From positions 3,620,001 through 3,684,000 of the forward strand of contig CP026657.1 in NCBI GenBank assembly GCA_023525915.1: a DNA stretch of 64,000 nucleotides, written 5' to 3'. Source of the stretch: Acetispira formosa (nom. nud.) (GTDB lineage Bacteria; Desulfobacterota; Desulfarculia; Adiutricales; Adiutricaceae). Shown one piece after another: positions 41,216 through 49,846 of the stretch (position 1 is its first letter; every line of letters begins with the position of its first letter). The notes below the pieces were generated by a model. That model was not told where the DNA came from, did no database searches, and saw nothing but the letters and a program-made list of their open reading frames with translations. The translations under genes and the position numbers were made by a program.

Positions 41216-42829
41216 ATGAACCCATACTCCAGGATCGTTTTTATAATCAGTCTTTTTCTACCCATCTTTCAACTGGCCGCCACCTTTGTGGCCGGGGTTT
41301 TTCTGTTCCTTTTATTGAATGTGATTCCCAACACCGTCCTGATTGTTATTTTTTGTTTCATTTGCTTTATCGCCACGCCTTCCGTCACCGGATGGCATCT
41401 GGCCAAATCCCTCCCACAGCCGCCAATTGATTTTTTCCGGCGATGGCTGCCATTGGCTGTCGCTCCCCTTCTCTGGCTTCTGGCCATGTGGCTGGGGTAT
41501 TTGAAAACTTATTCCGATTCCTCTACCTGGATGAGCCCCGCCCAATGGGTGGCCACCGATTCAGTCTGGTGGCCCGGGCCCGTATGGCTCCTGCCCGGCT
41601 ATGGGGTCTTTGGTCTGACTTTTTTTTTAAGGAGCGAAAGGCTGGCCCCCAGCCGCCGCCGTCTTCTGGGCCTGATATGTCTGTCCCTGCTCCTTGCCGC
41701 CGCAATTTCACCTTCAATCGCCAGCCGGCATATTTTGGATACGGATATAATGCGCTGGAATCTCGGCCGTATTCTTCCCGATGACGATGGCGCTGTCAGG
41801 ATATTTGACGTCCATGGCGACCATGACCAGCCGGGGTGGCGTAGGGGCCTTTTCCATCCTGAAAGCCGGCCGGTAATGGATGAGATGGGGGACGAGATGA
41901 GTCTGCGCATTACCGTCAACTGGCCGGAAATCGCCGCCTCTGATCGTATTTATTCCTTCCACAAGGCCCTGCCTGATTTGCTGTATGTGTGGCCGGGCCA
42001 GGGCCGGAGCCAACGAAAATTGGCCATAACAGTCAGTCATTCCCAGCAGTATGACGACATGTTCGAGGCCTGGGAAAACAACAAACCCGGAATTGGTTTA
42101 TATTTCGATATGCTGCCTGGCTCCAGCCTGGAGAAGCGGTTGCATAATCATAAAATAATCCAGCTGCCGGTAGCCAGAGAGGCTTTGGTTTTTGTCACCC
42201 ATGCTGACAATCCTGTTTCCAATATCACCCTGGAGCAGGTATTGGACATCTATGCCGGCCGCCTGACTAACTGGAAATCACTCGACGGTTTCCGGGAAGA
42301 GATTCTCCCCTTTCGAAGCAGCTATGCATCCACCGCTGAAAAAATCATCAAAGGTTTGATGAAGGATGCCGGTCAGGATTTTACCCGAGAGATTAAGGAG
42401 GCATATGATACCTGGGAAGGGGTGGTTGAGGTCCGGCGTGTTCATCGGGCGATATATCGCAATTATCCCAACTCGCTGGGCATCTTTTGGCGCTGGGCCG
42501 CTCTGAGGCAGATGGAATCCGCTCCAATTAAAATCCTGTCAGTGGATGGAATATATCCGAATGAAGAAAACATTCGCAATGGCCGCTATCCTCTGTCGTT
42601 TGAGATTGACGCTTTCACACCCACCCCGCCGACCAGAGAAGTGGCCGCCCTCCTGGACTGGCTGCGCCACAGCCCGGAGGGCGAGAGGTTTATCCGGTTC
42701 CAGGGTTACGTTCCCCTGAAAACAGAGATGGACAATGGAGATTCAACAATAAACATACAGCCTTCTGTTCCGGGCTATAATCAGATGCGGCCGCTCTCTG
42801 GCAGGCGGACGGATCTTCACGTTCCCTAA
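41216..42829 (+). CDS. Membrane-anchored PstS-like substrate-binding protein
   Basis: The 537-residue protein begins with about four hydrophobic segments (residues 8-60, 75-95, 115-140, 150-170) instead of a signal peptide. The region from about residue 265 resembles PstS-type phosphate-binding proteins: REALVFVTHADNPVSNITLE, then QVLDIYAGRLTNWKSLDG, and near the end LDWLRHSPEGERFIRFQGYV. The preceding 90 residues (DVHGDHDQPGWRRGLFHPES) are unfamiliar. No pst transporter genes are adjacent, so a sensory or receptor role is plausible. It may be a family-wide domain arrangement that I simply do not recognise. Its stop overlaps the MATE gene end by four bases. Confidence 0.75.
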   Translation: MNPYSRIVFIISLFLPIFQLAATFVAGVFLFLLLNVIPNTVLIVIFCFICFIATPSVTGWHLAKSLPQPPIDFFRRWLPLAVAPLLWLLAMWLGYLKTYSDSSTWMSPAQWVATDSVWWPGPVWLLPGYGVFGLTFFLRSERLAPSRRRLLGLICLSLLLAAAISPSIASRHILDTDIMRWNLGRILPDDDGAVRIFDVHGDHDQPGWRRGLFHPESRPVMDEMGDEMSLRITVNWPEIAASDRIYSFHKALPDLLYVWPGQGRSQRKLAITVSHSQQYDDMFEAWENNKPGIGLYFDMLPGSSLEKRLHNHKIIQLPVAREALVFVTHADNPVSNITLEQVLDIYAGRLTNWKSLDGFREEILPFRSSYASTAEKIIKGLMKDAGQDFTREIKEAYDTWEGVVEVRRVHRAIYRNYPNSLGIFWRWAALRQMESAPIKILSVDGIYPNEENIRNGRYPLSFEIDAFTPTPPTREVAALLDWLRHSPEGERFIRFQGYVPLKTEMDNGDSTINIQPSVPGYNQMRPLSGRRTDLHVP

Positions 42830-44163
42830 ATAACTTTTTTCCGCCGCCAAAGACGGCTGTAGAAATAAACCCCGCCTAAAAAGGCCGGCAGGAAGGCGGA
42901 GAGGGCCTGCCCCAGAAAGACGGCGGTCAGGCCATAACCGGCCCGGCTCAAAACCCAGATCAGCACCAGGCGCATAATGACCGAATCCAGAAGGGAATTG
43001 AACATGGCCGCCGAAGCCGCTCCCGCGCCTGTGGCCAGAGAGTTGAAGGTATACATGGCCGCATACATTATAACCCCCAGCGAGCAGCAGATGCGGAGAT
43101 AGGCCACGCCCGCCGTTATTACTTGTGGCTCGGCCGGATTAAAAAAAGCCATTAGCGGCCGCGCCCAGACCTGGATGGCGGCCACGACCAGCAGGGTGAT
43201 GAGAATATTGAGCTTCAGCGCGGCCCGCCCCAATGATTCCGCCTCCTGAAAATTGCCGGCCCCCAGGCTGTTGGCCGCCAGGGCGGTCAGCGACTGGCCG
43301 ACGGCCCAGCAGGGCATGACGGCCAGGGTGCATATTTTTATGCCGACCCCGGCCGCGGCGGCGGCGGTCACGCCATAGCTGTTGATAAGAATTGTTATGG
43401 CCATATAAGATAGATTGATCATCAGCAGTTGCCCTGTAGACGGGAGGCCGATACGCAAAATGCGGCGGACCCGGTCCAGCCGGCATTTAAAAGAGGACAG
43501 CCGGAAATCAAAAATAAACCGCCGCTTCTTCAGATACAGAACTGAAAAAACCAGGCTCACGCCCTGGGCGGCGACAGTGGCCACGGCCGCCCCCCTGACC
43601 CCCATGGAACAGGGGCCGACTAAAATAAGGTCCAGCCCGACATTGACCAGGCCGCCCACCAGCATAAAATAGAGCGGACTGCGCGCGTCGCCCATGCTCC
43701 TTAAGGCGAAGCTCAAAGTTGTGCCCCAAAAAAACAGGACTACGGCCGGGCAGATTATGGACAGATAGTCCACGGCCTCAGGCAGAATGGTCTCCGCGAT
43801 TTTCAGCGACTTGAAAATTGGCCTGGCATAGAGCAGTCCTATGGGAGAGATTAAAGCGGCCGCCAAAGCCGACAGAATCAAGACGGCGGCCAGACTTTCC
43901 TTCTGACCGGCGGCGTCACCAGCCCCTTTGTAATGGCCGATGACCACGGCCCCGCCCACGGCCAGACCGGTGCCGACCGAGCCGATGAGATAAGCGATGA
44001 TGGAACCGTTGGCAATGGCGGCCAGGCCGCTTTCCCCGACAAAACGGCCGACCACGGCCATATCGGTCAGGGCGTAGAATATTTGCAGAAAGTTGGTGAA
44101 AAATATGGGTACGCTGAACCCGAGCAGACGGCGGGCCGCGTATTTTTCAGTGTTATTAAACAT
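42826..44163 (-). CDS. MATE-family multidrug/Na+ antiporter
   Basis: This is a 445-residue, twelve-helix transporter with the MATE start LLGFSVPIFFTNFLQIFYAL and TDMAVVGRFVGESGLAAIAN, repeated in the second half as LMINLSYMAITILINSYGV. Substrate unknown; the group is close to NorM/DinF-like proteins of anaerobes. The ATG at 44163 fits the family length; the open frame reaches 44229 but overlaps a terminator-like hairpin. A structured leader with this hairpin lies upstream. Confidence 0.92.
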   Translation of the reverse strand: MFNNTEKYAARRLLGFSVPIFFTNFLQIFYALTDMAVVGRFVGESGLAAIANGSIIAYLIGSVGTGLAVGGAVVIGHYKGAGDAAGQKESLAAVLILSALAAALISPIGLLYARPIFKSLKIAETILPEAVDYLSIICPAVVLFFWGTTLSFALRSMGDARSPLYFMLVGGLVNVGLDLILVGPCSMGVRGAAVATVAAQGVSLVFSVLYLKKRRFIFDFRLSSFKCRLDRVRRILRIGLPSTGQLLMINLSYMAITILINSYGVTAAAAAGVGIKICTLAVMPCWAVGQSLTALAANSLGAGNFQEAESLGRAALKLNILITLLVVAAIQVWARPLMAFFNPAEPQVITAGVAYLRICCSLGVIMYAAMYTFNSLATGAGAASAAMFNSLLDSVIMRLVLIWVLSRAGYGLTAVFLGQALSAFLPAFLGGVYFYSRLWRRKKVI

Positions 44164-44217
44164 AAGGGACTCTGTCTTTCTCTTGTAGACTTTTGAAGAG
44201 AAATGCGGCCCTGTCTG

Positions 44218-44395
44218 TTTAAAAATCAAGGCCGCGAACGAAACATCGCTCGCGGCCTGACTGGCATACGGTTAACCGCCCCAAGGGCGTTTTTACGCCC
44301 CGGCCAAACGGTCCCGATATATTCTCTCAAGCTCCGGGCAATGTCAGCGACTTATGACCGGAGCTCCATCAATTGCAAGTTTCATAATCCTCTTC
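44218..44395 (-). promoter_or_regulatory. Structured leader with terminator-like hairpin before the MATE gene
   Basis: On the minus strand AGCTCCGG...CCGGAGCT (about 44390-44356), GGGGCGTAAAAACGCCC and GGCCGCGA...TCGCGGCC followed by TTGATTTTT occur in this order, 55 bases before the MATE start. The layout resembles a riboswitch or attenuator, but I cannot match a known class. Alternatively the last hairpin simply terminates a transcript of the small ORF at 44435. Confidence 0.45.
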
Positions 44396-44434
44396 ATCTT
44401 TCCGGGCCATAATATGGCCTTTTCATTTTGTTTA

Positions 44435-44590
44435 TCAGCCTCCGAAATATTTGTCAATAGCTTCTTTCAAAATAGGATGATGTTTATGGAGTGTGAGAGG
44501 GCTTATTTCCAAAATATAACAGGCAGATCGTTGAATAGAAAATCCCTGCGGCCATTGCGCTGATTGGCGGATATGGTTTACAAAAAGCAT
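44435..44590 (-). CDS. Possible small protein or gene remnant
   Basis: A 51-codon frame starts MLFVNHIRQSAQWPQGFSIQ and ends ILKEAIDKYFGG. The composition looks protein-like, but no ribosome site is seen in front of the ATG, and I know no family. It may be the 3' fragment of a lost gene. Located in the divergent MATE/gltS gap. Confidence 0.3.
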   Translation of the reverse strand: MLFVNHIRQSAQWPQGFSIQRSACYILEISPLTLHKHHPILKEAIDKYFGG

Positions 44591-44636
44591 TTTTTTGCGG
44601 CCCGGTCATTTTTTCAAAATTCTATTTTGTAATTTT

Positions 44637-44666
44637 TTGTAGATTTTTGTATGGGGCCTCTATACT
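44637..44666 (+). promoter_or_regulatory. gltS promoter candidate
   Basis: TTGTAG, an 18-bp spacer and TATACT give a plausible sigma70 promoter, with start expected near 44673, about 73 bases before the gltS ATG. Confidence 0.55.
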
Positions 44667-44745
44667 GAAAAAAAATAACTCCACAGACCAAATCTCTGCC
44701 GTCATACCGACAACAGATGATAACAACCCATAGAAGGAGTAGACT

Positions 44746-45969
44746 ATGGTTATTTCTCTGGACATGATCCAAACACTGGCTCTTGCGGTGGTTGTGCTTT
44801 TGTGCGGCCAGCTTTTGTGCACCAAGGTTTCCATTCTCGCGCGATTTTGTATTCCCGCACCTGTTGTCGGCGGCCTGATTTTTTCACTTCTGGCCCTCTG
44901 GGGGCATCAGAGCGGCTCTTTCTCCTTTGACATGAACATGGTCCTGAAAGACTTTTTCATGATGCTCTTCTTCACCACCATCGGCTTCACCGCCAGTATC
45001 CAGGTTTTAAAGAAGGGCGGCCTTCAGGTTTTCATCTTCCTGGCCTGCGCTGTTGTTCTGGTGGCCCTCCAAAATGTGGTCGGGGTGGCTTTGGCCAAGG
45101 TCTTTTCGCTCAACCCTCTGATCGGTCTGGCTACCGGTTCAACGCCTATGACCGGCGGGCATGGCACTTCCGCCGCTTTTGCCCCGCTGTTTGAAGAACT
45201 GGGCGCTCACGGGGCTTATGCCGTGGCCATCGCTTCGGCCACCTTCGGCCTGATCATGGGCAGCATGATCGGCGGCCCTGTTGCCAGAACGCTGATCACC
45301 AGAAACCATCTTTTAAGCAAGGCTCCGAACGATCCGGCCGCGCTCGAACATCTGGTGGAAGAAGAAGAGGAAGCCGCCAACGCCGCTCATCCCAAAGTGG
45401 TTCTCCAGCAGGGCGACATCTTGGTCGGCTTCTATCTCATCGCCATTGCCATGGGCATCGGCAGCTTTTTCTCCTTCCTCATCCAGAAGACCGGCCTGAC
45501 AATGCCCGCTTATATCGGGGCCATGTTCGCGGCCGCCATCATTCGTAATATCGGCGACTATTCCGGCGGAAAATTCAGCGTCTGCATGGATGAGATCGGA
45601 ACGCTGGGCGACCTGTTCCTGTCGCTGTTCCTGGCTATGGCCTTGATGAGTCTGAAACTTTGGGAACTGGCCGAACTGGCCGGTCCTATGATGGTCATGC
45701 TCCTGGCCCAGACCCTCCTGACCGGCTGCTTCGCTTTCTTCATAACCTTCCGCCTTATGGGCAAAGATTATGACGCGGCGGTCATGGCCGCCGGGCACTG
45801 CGGCTTCGGTATGGGGGCCACCCCCAACGCCATGGCCAATATGAAAGCGGTCACCAACAGGTTCGGCCCCTCGGTCAAGGCGTTCTTTATCGTGCCCATA
45901 GTCGGCAGCCTCTTCATCGACTTCTTTAACGCTTCTATCATTACAATGTTTATGAACATGTTCAAATAG
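44746..45969 (+). CDS. gltS: Sodium/glutamate symporter
   Basis: GltS imports glutamate with Na+. The 407-residue protein has about ten helices, and the paired GATGSTPMTGGHGTSAAF-like and GHCGFGMGATPNAMANM segments that form the two re-entrant loops of this family (here ATGSTPMTGGHGTSAAF). AAGGAG precedes the ATG. It is transcribed alone from the promoter at 44637 and followed by an unusual palindromic double terminator. Confidence 0.95.
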   Translation: MVISLDMIQTLALAVVVLLCGQLLCTKVSILARFCIPAPVVGGLIFSLLALWGHQSGSFSFDMNMVLKDFFMMLFFTTIGFTASIQVLKKGGLQVFIFLACAVVLVALQNVVGVALAKVFSLNPLIGLATGSTPMTGGHGTSAAFAPLFEELGAHGAYAVAIASATFGLIMGSMIGGPVARTLITRNHLLSKAPNDPAALEHLVEEEEEAANAAHPKVVLQQGDILVGFYLIAIAMGIGSFFSFLIQKTGLTMPAYIGAMFAAAIIRNIGDYSGGKFSVCMDEIGTLGDLFLSLFLAMALMSLKLWELAELAGPMMVMLLAQTLLTGCFAFFITFRLMGKDYDAAVMAAGHCGFGMGATPNAMANMKAVTNRFGPSVKAFFIVPIVGSLFIDFFNASIITMFMNMFK

Positions 45970-46004
45970 TGTTCATCGACCAGAGTTGGTAAGAATCGAC
46001 TGGC

Positions 46005-46255
46005 AAAAAAGGGGGAATGATCAGCAGATCATTCCCCCAGTTTGATGACAAAGCCCCGGCCAAGCGAAATCATCCGCTCTAGCCGGGAAAGGTCGCCGTA
46101 GGCGACGGAGCGATAGCGACTGATATTAAGGGGTTAGCCGCTACTCGCATCGTGAAAACCACGCTTTTCACGATGCTGAACCGCTGATGGCTACGACGGA
46201 ATGACTTTGTCATCAAACTGGGGAATGATCAGCAGATCATTCCCCCCTTTTTTTG
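46005..46255. repeat. Palindrome bounded by two identical terminator hairpins
   Basis: GGGGAATGATCAGCAGATCA followed by TTCCCC occurs at both ends (46011-46038 and 46219-46247). The left hairpin has an A-tract on its outside, the right one a T-tract, so each transcript must pass the whole palindrome before its terminator. AGTTTGATGACAAAG and its complement continue the arms inwards. The centre (46080-46205) is a diverged TIR-family element. It separates convergent gltS and the acyltransferase gene. Confidence 0.82.
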
Positions 46256-47413
46256 TCAGGCCGCGTCGGAGGCCGGATTTCGTGTCCCGGCTCTGATGTT
46301 GATTATACTGCGCGTTATCACCCGTTCCGTTTTTTTCAGAACACAGGCAATGGCCAGACTCACCAGAAAAGCCAGAATCACAAAACCCAGATAGCCCGAA
46401 ACTGTATGGACATCAAAATCGGTGTGCTTGATCATTTTTTTAAAGACGGCTTCGTGGATCATATAAACATAGAAAGTTTTGTCGGCCACGAATAAAATCA
46501 GGGAGCTTATGGCCCGGCTGTTTATTTTCAGGCTGGCGAAAAGAATGAACATCCCCATCTGGGCCAGCATGTAAAAGACGAATTCCCGGATGAAGAAACG
46601 CTGGTTGACCCCGCCGTTTTCAGCCACATTAAAAGTGATAGTCAGCCAGAAAAGGATGCTGCCGCCTATGAGATAGGCCGCGACGCCGCCAGGGACCAGC
46701 ATGGGGCGCAGGCGGTCGGCCGTTTGCGGGTTGCGCAGATAAATGGCCAACTCATGGCCCACCAGCATCAGCCACAGCCAATAGAATGGCTTTTCCTGAA
46801 TCCACCAGTCCAGATGCTGGATAGTGAAATTATCCGGGAAAAAAGCCAACAGGCTGTTGCGGCAAATGAAGAAAAACAGCCCCATCCATAAAAGATACTT
46901 TTTCACTCCTCTGGCCGTCTCGTTATCGGCGCAGATCATCTTCATAATCGGGAAGAACAGGTAACACATTATCAGCGCGAAGGTGAACCAGATGGAAATG
47001 AAGGGATTGTAATCCGGCAGATAGTCATAGGGCCAGAAAGACACCAGTATCTGGCCGACCTTGATAAAATATTCAGTGTTCAGGGTGGTGAAGCACTGGC
47101 TCAGGGGGGCCTGGTCAGACAGCCAGGGCGTGAACTGGGCAATGGTCATCATCACTAACGCCGTCGGGATGATCACGCGGTAAAGCAGCCTGGACATATA
47201 AGTTTTAAAGGGCTTATCGGCGGAGAAAAAGAACCCGGTAATCAGAAAAAAAACCGGCGTGGCCGCACATTTGGCCAGGGTCCAGATATAGCTGGCGGCT
47301 TTGTATTCAGAGTAAAACGATGAAACATGGATGACGATGACGCAGAAGCAGCAAAACACCCGCCCCAGTTCTATCCCCGCGTCTCTGGAGGCGGCGGGCG
47401 CATTTTTTGTCAT
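46256..47413 (-). CDS. Acyltransferase-3 family membrane protein
   Basis: The 385-residue protein has about ten helices and begins with the family motif region IELGRVFCCFCVIVIHVSSFY, which includes the conserved His in the first helix. Such proteins O-acetylate surface polysaccharide, peptidoglycan or antibiotics; this one resembles the WecH/OafB-like polysaccharide group by length. Gene context gives no glycan cluster next to it. Its 3' end abuts the T-tract of the double terminator. Confidence 0.85.
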   Translation of the reverse strand: MTKNAPAASRDAGIELGRVFCCFCVIVIHVSSFYSEYKAASYIWTLAKCAATPVFFLITGFFFSADKPFKTYMSRLLYRVIIPTALVMMTIAQFTPWLSDQAPLSQCFTTLNTEYFIKVGQILVSFWPYDYLPDYNPFISIWFTFALIMCYLFFPIMKMICADNETARGVKKYLLWMGLFFFICRNSLLAFFPDNFTIQHLDWWIQEKPFYWLWLMLVGHELAIYLRNPQTADRLRPMLVPGGVAAYLIGGSILFWLTITFNVAENGGVNQRFFIREFVFYMLAQMGMFILFASLKINSRAISSLILFVADKTFYVYMIHEAVFKKMIKHTDFDVHTVSGYLGFVILAFLVSLAIACVLKKTERVITRSIINIRAGTRNPASDAA

Positions 47414-47455
47414 ATCAGAAAACCTGTTGAAATATAAAAATTACCCTTTATTCAT

Positions 47456-47584
47456 CGGGGCCCTGGTCTTCGGGACGGAGCGCCAGCGACTGGTTTTAAC
47501 GCCCCAAAAGACACTTGCCGAGCAAAAATCACATTTTTTGCTCGGCTACGGGCCACAAATTCAGGGGAAAAAGCTATAAAATAG
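47456..47584 (-). repeat. TIR-family element downstream of nagA
   Basis: It has GACGGAGCGCCAGCGACTGG and AAAAATCACATTTTTTGCTC in minus orientation, and starts on that strand with TTAGCTATTTTATAGC, which contains the last codons and stop of nagA. Confidence 0.8.
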
Positions 47585-48725
47585 CTAACTGCTGGAGCAT
47601 GCCACAAAAGGAGAAAGCCGTCAAGTTGAAGTTGCGGTCGTAGGCGATCAGGTTGGCGGCCATGCCCGGGCGTATGCCTCCAATGCTTACCTCTACGCCC
47701 ATCATGGCCGCCGGGTAAAGGGTGGCCATCTTGAGAGCTTCAGCTTCATCTATCCCGGCCTGGAGCACGGCGTTCCTGACAGAGGCGATCATGGTGATGT
47801 TGGAACCGGCCAGTCCTCCGTGCTCATTGATGCATTTGCCGTCCACCACCAATACCCTTTGATCGGCGAAGCGGAATTCCTTCATGTCCGTACCCATAGG
47901 GGTGACCGCGTCGGTGACGATATAAACGCGTTCGCCCTTTATCTTTTTGACCAGATTGGCCGTGTGGAAGCTGGAGTGCATGCCGTCGACAATCAGGCCC
48001 GTGTAAACCGAGGAATTAAGCACCGCGCCCACCGCGCCGGGGTTGTTGCGATCAAAGGCGCTCATGGCGTTGAAAAGGTGGGTGGCTGTGTGCATGCCGT
48101 TGGCTATACCGGCCAGAGCTTCTTCATAGGTGGCGTTGGTATGGCCCAGGGAGAGCCGCACCCCGGCCAGGGCCAGCCGCCTCAGAAGTTGGGGGTCGTT
48201 TTCCTCCGGCGCGGCCGTGAGCACTATGGGGACTTTTTTTACCCATTGGCAAAGGAAATCAACTGTTTCCATGTCCAGCGGGCGAATGTATCTGTCATTG
48301 TGGGTCCCTCTCTTGATCTGGCTGATGAAGGGGCCTTCCAGGTGCACTCCGAGAATCGCCCAGGGTTTTTTCACATAATAAGAGGCGGCCACTTCCACGG
48401 CTCGCTTAAAATCAGCGGCCGGGCTGGTTATGAGAGTGGGCAGAAAGCTGGTGCAGCCGAATCGCAGACAGGTCTGGTGCATGGTCTCCAGCGTCTCTTC
48501 GCTGATATCGTCATTAAACAGCACCCCGCCGCAGCCGTTTATCTGGAGATCAATGAAGCCGGGGGCCAGCGTCGCGCCCTGAAGGTCCAGCGTTTCAAGG
48601 CCTTTCGGCAGGCTGTCCGTCGGCACGACATCTTTTATCAGCGCTCCTTCCACAATTACCGCGCGATCCGTCCCAAAGGCATATCCATCGAAGATTCTGG
48701 CATTGATAAGGGCCTGGCCTGTCAT
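47574..48725 (-). CDS. nagA: N-acetylglucosamine-6-phosphate deacetylase
   Basis: NagA removes acetate from GlcNAc-6-phosphate made by the PTS. The 383-residue amidohydrolase has LAPGFIDLQINGCGGVLFND (metal region), LGVHLEGPFISQIKRGTHND (catalytic Glu), SLGHTNATYEEA and ATHLFNAMSAF (His ligands), and IVTDAVTPMGTDM (catalytic Asp). It follows nagB by 18 bases in the same operon. The final residues and TAG lie in a TIR-family element. Confidence 0.96.
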   Translation of the reverse strand: MTGQALINARIFDGYAFGTDRAVIVEGALIKDVVPTDSLPKGLETLDLQGATLAPGFIDLQINGCGGVLFNDDISEETLETMHQTCLRFGCTSFLPTLITSPAADFKRAVEVAASYYVKKPWAILGVHLEGPFISQIKRGTHNDRYIRPLDMETVDFLCQWVKKVPIVLTAAPEENDPQLLRRLALAGVRLSLGHTNATYEEALAGIANGMHTATHLFNAMSAFDRNNPGAVGAVLNSSVYTGLIVDGMHSSFHTANLVKKIKGERVYIVTDAVTPMGTDMKEFRFADQRVLVVDGKCINEHGGLAGSNITMIASVRNAVLQAGIDEAEALKMATLYPAAMMGVEVSIGGIRPGMAANLIAYDRNFNLTAFSFCGMLQQLAIL

Positions 48726-48743
48726 TGTCCGGCCTCCTTTTTA

Positions 48744-49544
48744 TTACAGTTCGTCAATGTATGAGAATTCGTCCTGGAGTTCCTTGAAATAGCGATAGGT
48801 CTTGACCTTCAACTCGCCGCAGGCCTCCTCATCTGCCACAATAATGGCCTTGGGGTGGAGCTGTAGGGCGGTTATGGGCCAGGCCTGGGAGACGGCCCCT
48901 TCCATGCATTGACATAACGCCAGAGCTTTTTTGGCCCCGGTGATCATTATCAGCACCTCTCTGGCGTCCAGAAGCCCCTTGACCCCCACAGTCAGGGCGC
49001 TTTTGGGCACCTGGCTGATATCGCCGCCGAAGAAGCGGGAGTTGGCCAGACGGGTGTTCACGTCCAACTGCTTGTCCCTGGTGGAGGACATCAATGAGGA
49101 ATAGGGTTCATTGAAGGCGATGTGGCCGTTTTCGCCCACTCCGCCCAGAAAGAGGTCGACCCCGCCGCAATCGGCCATGCGCTGGTCGTAATCGCGGCAT
49201 TCGGCGGCCAGGTCGGGGGCGTTGCCGTTGGGTATGTTGATTTTGGCCGGGTCCATATCCACCTGGCTGAACAGATTTTCGCGCATGTAGGTGTGGTAGC
49301 TTTCAGGGTGATCTTCGGGCAGACCGATGTATTCATCCATATTGAAGGTCGTCACGTTTTTGAACGAAACGTCGCCTTTCTTATAGGAGGCCACCAAATG
49401 ACGATAAAGCTCCACAGCCGTGCCGCCGGTCGGGAGGCCCAGGATGAAATTGCGTTCATCGGTCGCCCCCACGGCTTTCATTTTTTTCATGACATAGTTG
49501 GCCGCCCAGCGGCCGACTCCCCGGCTGGTAATAATAAGTCTCAT
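48744..49544 (-). CDS. nagB: Glucosamine-6-phosphate deaminase
   Basis: NagB converts glucosamine 6-phosphate to fructose 6-phosphate and ammonia, the last step of the pathway. The 266-residue protein has FILGLPTGGTAVELYRHLVA, FNMDEYIGLPEDHPESYHTY (catalytic Asp) and LFLGGVGENGHIAFNEP, all diagnostic. The length equals the allosteric E. coli-type enzyme. GGAG precedes the ATG. It is separated from nagE by a twin-hairpin element of 250 bp, which could lower or uncouple its expression. Confidence 0.97.
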   Translation of the reverse strand: MRLIITSRGVGRWAANYVMKKMKAVGATDERNFILGLPTGGTAVELYRHLVASYKKGDVSFKNVTTFNMDEYIGLPEDHPESYHTYMRENLFSQVDMDPAKINIPNGNAPDLAAECRDYDQRMADCGGVDLFLGGVGENGHIAFNEPYSSLMSSTRDKQLDVNTRLANSRFFGGDISQVPKSALTVGVKGLLDAREVLIMITGAKKALALCQCMEGAVSQAWPITALQLHPKAIIVADEEACGELKVKTYRYFKELQDEFSYIDEL

Positions 49545-49570
49545 GTAGTCTCCTCAGTTATTTCGGAATT

Positions 49571-49826
49571 GCATTGACCCGCCGGAAGCCGGGGATTGTT
49601 TTTGTCCCGGCTCCGTTCCGGGGGTCTTTAGTCACGGAGCCGGGACAAAAACAATCCCCGGCTTCCGGCTACAGTTCTACCTATACACGCTTTCCAGCCT
49701 TATGAGAGCTGACCAGGCAGCCGCCGGGAGAAATGTTTTTGCCCGGCTCCGGTGACTAAAGACCCCCGGAACCGGAGCCGGGCAAAAACATTTCTCCCGG
49801 CGGCGGTCACCGCTGCCCGCGTAACT
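49571..49826. repeat. Twin-hairpin element, copy 2 (hairpins A and B)
   Basis: Hairpins A (about 49582-49667) and B (about 49722-49804) are nearly the same as in copy 1, with the joining sequence CTTTCCAGCCTTATGAGAGC. The element sits in the nag operon between nagE and nagB. Confidence 0.85.
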
Positions 49827-49846
49827 CCAGGCAGCGGGTTTCATCC

